From: Deltaproteobacteria bacterium
GTDB lineage: Bacteria > UBA10199 > JACPAL01 > JAHFST01
Assembly (NCBI GenBank): GCA_023265625.1
Contig: JAHFST010000008.1
Location: 62,001-126,000 of the forward strand
Reading direction: 5' to 3'
Length of the DNA stretch: 64,000 nucleotides
A program made the position numbers and the translations under genes. Positions 59,897 through 64,000 of this stretch are shown piece after piece. Below the pieces are notes generated by a model, which ran no database searches, was not told the DNA's origin, and was given only the letters and a program-made list of their open reading frames with translations. Each line of letters begins with the position of its first letter. Position 1 is the first letter of the stretch.

Positions 59897-61144
59897 GTGA
59901 AACCAGGCATACTCTTTATTGTTTTTTTCTATAGTTTTACCTTGCTTCCTCTGCCTGCTTTTGCTCAATCCGCCTTGGCCGTTTTAGAATATCATCAAAG
60001 CAAATCGCACGAGACCGAGGATCGGATTCATAAATTTACGGATCGATTGCGTGAGGAATTCATTCGTAAAGGTCAAATTGAGACCCTTTCAAAAGAGAGT
60101 ACCGAGGAAATTTTCTTTTACCATCGGCCTTTTCTGCAGATGAATCATCCCGAACTCCCAGAACTAAAGGCCGGAAAGCAGGCCTATTATGAGTTGCGCT
60201 TGAAAGAAGCGGAGCAATTATTCCGCAATGTCATTGCTTCTAAGGAAGATGAACGGAGAGATGACGGCACTTTACTGGAGGCCTATCTGTTGTTGGGTTT
60301 AACTCTGTCGGCGGCTCAAGAACCCAAGGAGGCGCAGGGAATGTTTCGCGAGGCCTTACGGTTAAACCCCCATTTGGAGATCAATCCTCACTTTTTTCCT
60401 CCCAAGATTGTGAAGAGTTTTAGAGAGCTGGCACAACATAATGATCTTCCTACAGGCACACTGCAAATACACTCCAAGCCAGAAGGCTCGAAGGTTTATC
60501 TCAATGGTGTCTTCTCCGGGGTTACCCCGTTGGTGCTCAATTCGTTTCCGAGTGGTCACCATACCGTACGGTTGGAGGCGGGACATCGCCAAACGCGTAA
60601 AACCGTCATTTCCCTGAAACCGAATGAATCCAAACAAGTGGATTTGGCCTTAGCTTGGTCTAATCGCACTCCCGCACCCAACTTGCTTGGCTTTAATGAT
60701 TGGGAAGTAAAGGATTCGGAACAGTTGGTTCAATTCGTGGCTGCCGTGGGTCAGCAAATGCAGGTACAAAAGGTCTTGCTGGTAGGGATGAACCATGAAT
60801 CAGGAACGGAACAAATTCAGTTACGCCTGGTGGATACGAGTCTGCGTGCCTCCTATAAAAATCACAATTTCCCAGTCGAAAAAATTACCGAGCGTTCTGC
60901 GGAGCTGGCCACACAAATTGTGTCAGAAATAACGCCCGATGTTCGATCCAATTTGCTCCTTCATGCCAATAAACAGGAAGATCGGTACGAAGGTGATGTG
61001 TTGCTGTTAGGCAAATACCGGAAACCTTTCTATCAGAGGCCACTTTTTTGGGTTGTTCTTGGCTTAGCTGGGGCAGGAGGAGGGGTGGGGGCTGCCCTGG
61101 TTGGAGGGACGGCCGCCACCGGGACTCTGGTCGTGGCTTTTTAA
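59897..61144 (+). CDS. Secreted TPR/PEGA-domain protein with C-terminal membrane segment
   Basis: The 415-residue protein has a signal peptide (1-24, ending LPAFAQS). A TPR-like region follows (LKAGKQAYYELRLKEAEQLFRN to MFREALRLNPHLEINPHFFPPKIVKSF, read in parts), then a PEGA domain (GTLQIHSKPEGSKVYLNG, SGVTPLVLNSFPSGHHTVRLE). The C-terminal part ends in one glycine-rich membrane segment (WVVLGLAGAGGGVGAALVGG). PEGA domains bind cell-surface structures in deltaproteobacteria. It heads a four-gene envelope cluster. The GTG start has a TTGACA 17 nt plus a weak TACGGC ending 6 nt upstream and no Shine-Dalgarno sequence. Confidence 0.75.
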   Translation: MKPGILFIVFFYSFTLLPLPAFAQSALAVLEYHQSKSHETEDRIHKFTDRLREEFIRKGQIETLSKESTEEIFFYHRPFLQMNHPELPELKAGKQAYYELRLKEAEQLFRNVIASKEDERRDDGTLLEAYLLLGLTLSAAQEPKEAQGMFREALRLNPHLEINPHFFPPKIVKSFRELAQHNDLPTGTLQIHSKPEGSKVYLNGVFSGVTPLVLNSFPSGHHTVRLEAGHRQTRKTVISLKPNESKQVDLALAWSNRTPAPNLLGFNDWEVKDSEQLVQFVAAVGQQMQVQKVLLVGMNHESGTEQIQLRLVDTSLRASYKNHNFPVEKITERSAELATQIVSEITPDVRSNLLLHANKQEDRYEGDVLLLGKYRKPFYQRPLFWVVLGLAGAGGGVGAALVGGTAATGTLVVAF

Positions 61145-61154
61145 GGAAAATCAT

Positions 61155-61595
61155 ATGAAACAGATAAGCGTTATGGTGGTCGTGTTAGGGGCGCTTTCGA
61201 GTACGGTGATGGGGTGTGCCGGTCATGATTTTCATCCCCAAAGTTCCCAGTCCTTGCAACAAAAACTCCCTGCCCAAATTTTCTTTGGGTTTAACAAGGA
61301 TCGCATCACCCCGACTGAGGAAGCTTTGTTAGATGAGCAAGCTGCTTTGCTCAAAAAATATCAGGAGAGTGTCATTTTGATTGAAGGGAATACCGATGCT
61401 ATTGGCAGTGCCAATTACAATATGGAACTAGGTGATCGTCGTGCCCGTCGAGTGATGGTGGAGTTGGTGCAGCGCGGGGTTGAGCCGAAACAACTGATTG
61501 TGCTGAGCCATGGAGAAAATCATCCGCTCACTCCCGGTCTCAATGAGAACCAGCGGGCCAAAAATCGACGGGTCGAGTTGGTCATCCGTAAATAA
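61155..61595 (+). CDS. OmpA-family (Pal-like) lipoprotein
   Basis: The 146-residue product has a lipobox at VMGCAG and an OmpA_2 domain: IFFGFNKDRITPTEEALLDEQ, LIEGNTDAIGSANYNMELGDRRARRVM, VLSHGENHPL and AKNRRVELVIRK (read in parts). This is the layout of Pal, which binds peptidoglycan diaminopimelate non-covalently. The aspartate usually in the GHTD motif is kept as GNTD, while the His is replaced by Asn. ATG 61155 has AAGGAAA upstream. No tol genes are near, so it is a Pal relative and not necessarily Pal. Confidence 0.85.
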   Translation: MKQISVMVVVLGALSSTVMGCAGHDFHPQSSQSLQQKLPAQIFFGFNKDRITPTEEALLDEQAALLKKYQESVILIEGNTDAIGSANYNMELGDRRARRVMVELVQRGVEPKQLIVLSHGENHPLTPGLNENQRAKNRRVELVIRK

Positions 61596-61601
61596 GGAGC
61601 T

Positions 61602-62369
61602 GTGCTAAATCCATATCATTTTATCATATTTTTGTGTCTCTTCCCCTTGGTTACCCAGGCTGGAGTAGTGGCTATCTTACCATTTTCGCATTCAAAAATG
61701 ACTTCAGGACAAATGAGTCGTGTACAAAAACAGGCCGCTGAGCTGTTGCGAAAACAAGGAGTCGGGCAAACCTATGTTTTGCCTTCTAATCAAATGATTA
61801 ATAATAATCTTGGTCATGTTCTGGAGGATGAATTATCACTCTCTTGGAAACATTACTATCAGTTGGAGTTAGCCGAATCGGATAATCTCTTAGCGGGTCG
61901 TGTCGATCCGCCAGCACTCGCGCTCTCGGCCTTGCTTGCAAACTCGGCCAATGACGAGAAAAAAATGAAGCATCAGTTGGAGCGATTGCTTTTAGTGGCG
62001 CCTGATTATCGGTTGCCGGTTCGTGATTATCCGCCACATTTACGGCAGATCTTCTCTGAACTTCCTCGCATCAACAGCGCCTATCCCATGATCTATTTTA
62101 GCTTGGGCGCTATTTCAGTTCCCATGGATGAATTTCCGAAATGGATCCAACGATTTCAGGCTTGGATGAAACAAGAAGGATGGGATGAGATATTGTTTCT
62201 CGCTCTCGAACCGATCGGCTGGAATTATCAATTGTCTTGTACGCGATTAGGAAAAAAAATTGGCAAAACCTATCGAGTCGAGATGAAAGATCTGAATGAA
62301 ATAAAAAATGGGCTAAATATTCTCATCGGAAAGGCCTATTTCGTTGACACTTCCTCTCACATTCAGTAA
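61602..62369 (+). CDS. Periplasmic protein related to the PEGA/TPR protein, lacking PEGA and membrane segment
   Basis: The 255-residue protein has a signal peptide (1-20, ending VTQAGVV). It resembles the first half of the gene at 59897 in order and sequence: KHYYQLELAESDNLL against QAYYELRLKEAEQLF, and LLVAPDYRLPVRDYPPHLRQIFSEL against LRLNPHLEINPHFFPPKIVKSFREL. The C-terminal part differs. The GTG start is preceded by AAGGAG (61593-61598). It is probably a diverged duplicate co-transcribed with the neighbouring OmpA genes. Function unknown. Confidence 0.7.
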   Translation: MLNPYHFIIFLCLFPLVTQAGVVAILPFSHSKMTSGQMSRVQKQAAELLRKQGVGQTYVLPSNQMINNNLGHVLEDELSLSWKHYYQLELAESDNLLAGRVDPPALALSALLANSANDEKKMKHQLERLLLVAPDYRLPVRDYPPHLRQIFSELPRINSAYPMIYFSLGAISVPMDEFPKWIQRFQAWMKQEGWDEILFLALEPIGWNYQLSCTRLGKKIGKTYRVEMKDLNEIKNGLNILIGKAYFVDTSSHIQ

Positions 62370-62390
62370 ATTGCGCCTATTAAATACCGC

Positions 62391-63701
62391 ATGAAAAAAT
62401 CTTCTCTTTTATCACTTCTCTTTGGTATCAGTTTGATGGCTGTTTCTTCATGGAGTTGGGCCCGTAGTACATCCACCAACGCACAGTTATTTTTCCCGGT
62501 TGTGGATGACAGTCGTTATTTCTCGCTCTACAGTTCTCAAACCTTTCAGCCTAAACAGTTTCGTTTTGGATTAAGCATTAATTATGGCAGAAACCCGGTG
62601 GAGGTTGGAGTTGGGGGTAATCGCCGCCTGGGTTTGGTCGACAATCTCGTCATGATGGATGTGCATGGTTCGTTTGGCGTCCTCGATTGGCTGCAAATTG
62701 GGGCCGATATCCCGGTGGCGGCCGCGGTTAAGACTGAAAACATCAGTACCGGTCAGGCTAAAACCTCTGCTGCGATGGGGGATATCCGTCTCAGTAGTAA
62801 ATTTCGTCTGTTAAATATTGACAAACATTCAGTTGGCTTTAGTCTGCTTCCCTACATAGACGTCCCGACCGGATCAGGGAGTAAATTTGTCGGGAATAAC
62901 AGCTTGGCCGGCGGTCTCAGCTTGATTGCGGACTTTGATATCAAGCAGCGGGTGCAAATTGCCACCAATATGGGATTTTACTTTCGCGATCGTACCACGG
63001 TGCAGCAGGGCGGTGTCTCGTTTAATACCGTGGTGGATGACGCCTTTACTTACGGTTTGGGTCTAAACTGGTCGATCAAAGAATGGGTTGAGCTGGCCGG
63101 TGAAGTGACGGGTTCAACCCGGCTGGGTAATTTTTTCGGCAACGAGGTGGAGACCCCGCTGGAGGTCGGTGGTGGATTGAAGTTCTTCCCGACACCGGTA
63201 CAGGGATTAGAGATCAACGTGGGGGTAAAAAGCGGGATGACCTTTGGTTTTGGCGCCCCTGATTTTCGCATTATCGCGGGGGTATCTTATCCAACACCTC
63301 GTAAGGTCAAACTGCCCGTCGAGCCGGCCCCACAACCCATTGCCTTCGTAGAAAAAGACAAGATTGTCATTACCAGAAGGGTCCATTTTGAGTTTAGTAA
63401 GGCCGTCATTAGGCCTGTTTCATTTGAAATATTGGATGCCGTGGTGACGGTGCTCAATCAATCGCCATCCATCAAAAAAATACGCGTTGAGGGGCATACC
63501 GATTTCATTGGTTCTGATAAGGCAAATCTTCGTTTGTCACAGCAGAGAGCCGAGGCTGTCATGCGTTACTTGATTGACAAAGGCATTGATCGCGAGCGAT
63601 TAGTAGCCGTTGGCTATGGAGAAACCAGACCGATTGATCCAGATAAAACCGACCTTGCCCGGGCCAGAAACCGGCGTGTTGAATTCACCATCCTCGAATA
63701 G
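62391..63701 (+). CDS. OmpA-family outer-membrane protein (beta-barrel plus OmpA C-terminal domain)
   Basis: This 436-residue protein has a signal peptide (about 1-24). A glycine/aromatic-rich beta-barrel region follows (about 30-300), with alternating strands such as GDIRLSSKFRLLNID and QIATNMGFYFRDR. The C-terminal OmpA domain (about 325-436) has RRVHFEFSKAVIRPVSFEILD, VEGHTDFIGSDKANLRLSQQRAEAVM, VGYGETRPID and ARARNRRVEFTI (read in parts). The Asp of GHTD and Arg of NRRVEF, which bind peptidoglycan, are present. It ends the four-gene cluster and recG begins within its 3' end. Confidence 0.85.
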   Translation: MKKSSLLSLLFGISLMAVSSWSWARSTSTNAQLFFPVVDDSRYFSLYSSQTFQPKQFRFGLSINYGRNPVEVGVGGNRRLGLVDNLVMMDVHGSFGVLDWLQIGADIPVAAAVKTENISTGQAKTSAAMGDIRLSSKFRLLNIDKHSVGFSLLPYIDVPTGSGSKFVGNNSLAGGLSLIADFDIKQRVQIATNMGFYFRDRTTVQQGGVSFNTVVDDAFTYGLGLNWSIKEWVELAGEVTGSTRLGNFFGNEVETPLEVGGGLKFFPTPVQGLEINVGVKSGMTFGFGAPDFRIIAGVSYPTPRKVKLPVEPAPQPIAFVEKDKIVITRRVHFEFSKAVIRPVSFEILDAVVTVLNQSPSIKKIRVEGHTDFIGSDKANLRLSQQRAEAVMRYLIDKGIDRERLVAVGYGETRPIDPDKTDLARARNRRVEFTILE

Positions 63702-64000
63702 TAGGTCGTTAGAGACATTTCCCATACAGTTTATCAAGGGAGTTGGCCCGCGCATCGCTGAGATATTGGCCAAAAAGGGGATTTTGACCCCGGAAGATTT
63801 ACTTTACTATTTTCCCTACAAATATTTGGACCGTCGCCGGATGACACCCATTGGAGAATTGAAGGGTGGGGGAGAGGCCGTCGCCGTTGGCAAAATTATC
63901 ACCGCAGGTATTGGTTTTTTTGGCCGCGGACGCCGCATTTTTGAGGTCCTCTTGGGGGATGACTCCGGGGTCGTTTCGCTCAAATGGTTTCGTTTTAACC
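63676..64000 (+). CDS. recG: ATP-dependent DNA helicase RecG, N-terminal part (truncated by window end)
   Basis: The open frame reads LETFPIQFIKGVGPRIAEILAKKG, ILTPEDLLYYFPYKYLDRRR, then GEAVAVGKIITAGIGFFGRGRRIFEVLLGDDSGVVSLKWFRFN (read in parts). This is the RecG wedge (OB-fold) domain, which is typically followed by the helicase domains beyond the window. GTG 63676 or TTG 63679 are the possible starts, both overlapping the OmpA gene by about 25 bp. RecG remodels stalled forks. The helicase motifs are outside the sequence. Confidence 0.88.
   Translation, partial: MLNSPSSNSRSLETFPIQFIKGVGPRIAEILAKKGILTPEDLLYYFPYKYLDRRRMTPIGELKGGGEAVAVGKIITAGIGFFGRGRRIFEVLLGDDSGVVSLKWFRFN

Overview
This window is one densely packed, mostly plus-strand stretch of chromosome from a Gram-negative bacterium. 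Envelope genes (lipoproteins with lipoboxes, OmpA-type proteins, an LpoB-like activator, MreBCD/PBP2/RodA) show an outer membrane and a rod shape. Gene order (infC-rpmI-rplT-pheS-pheT-ihfA-merR, surE-pcm-nlpD-like, lysC-cimA, dprA-topA-xerC-hslV-hslU) is most like deltaproteobacterial lineages in the broad sense. I infer that placement from order and protein character; no marker-gene tree was made. Both IHF subunits are present. Apart from the tRNA block at 24544-24991, no gap between genes exceeds about 150 bases, so there are no large unexplained non-coding stretches.

Layout. 1-3049: end of pnp, then a minus-strand group (SurA-N-like membrane protein, CCA-type nucleotidyltransferase, coaE). 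3136-8458: mreB-mreC-mreD-mrdA-rodA elongasome operon. 8448-9449: PIN/Phd toxin-antitoxin pair and thioredoxin on the minus strand. 9540-12817: a membrane orphan, siroheme synthase, HemX/CcsA-like protein and hemA. 12883-19922: a strong promoter, tRNA-Val, thrS, infC, rpmI, rplT, pheS, pheT, ihfA, a MerR-type regulator and tRNA-Pro. 19936-21740: two lipoproteins, one LpoB-like. 21790-24629: surE-pcm-M23 lipoprotein-apt and tRNA-Arg(CCT). 24823-32337: tRNA-Arg(CCG), ihfB, dprA, topA, xerC, hslVU, argB. 32384-41292: HNH protein, RluD-type synthase, pgeF, a DUF4258/DUF2283-like pair, mutS, amidase, glnD. 41331-54204: miaB, nuclease-family protein, VanZ, gamma-carbonic anhydrase, tilS, ftsH, folP, an AAA ATPase, glmM, pdxJ, nnrD, tsaE, lpd. 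54308-55640: two further PIN-toxin modules. 55695-59812: a 434-residue orphan, lysC, cimA. 59897-63701: a four-gene envelope cluster (PEGA/TPR protein, Pal-like lipoprotein, a periplasmic relative of the first, OmpA barrel), then the start of recG.

The most unusual content is not a gene. Short palindromic repeats have entered housekeeping genes. An identical 28-bp perfect palindrome lies in frame inside miaB and again across the ftsH/folP junction, where it carries the ftsH stop codon and the apparent folP start. A related GC-rich hairpin adds about nine residues to pheS. Another repeat supplies the C-terminal tail of the VanZ protein, and a 17-bp-stem double hairpin abuts the hslV start codon.

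A second pattern is a set of genes with no Shine-Dalgarno sequence whose start codon lies exactly or almost exactly 6 nt after a TANNNT-like -10 box with a well-placed -35 box (surA-like, phd, surE, mutS; also HNH, glmM, lysC). This suggests frequent leaderless transcription. Two aminoacyl-tRNA synthetases are missing accessory domains (ThrS without TGS, PheT without its tRNA-binding domain), and infC appears to start with ATT.
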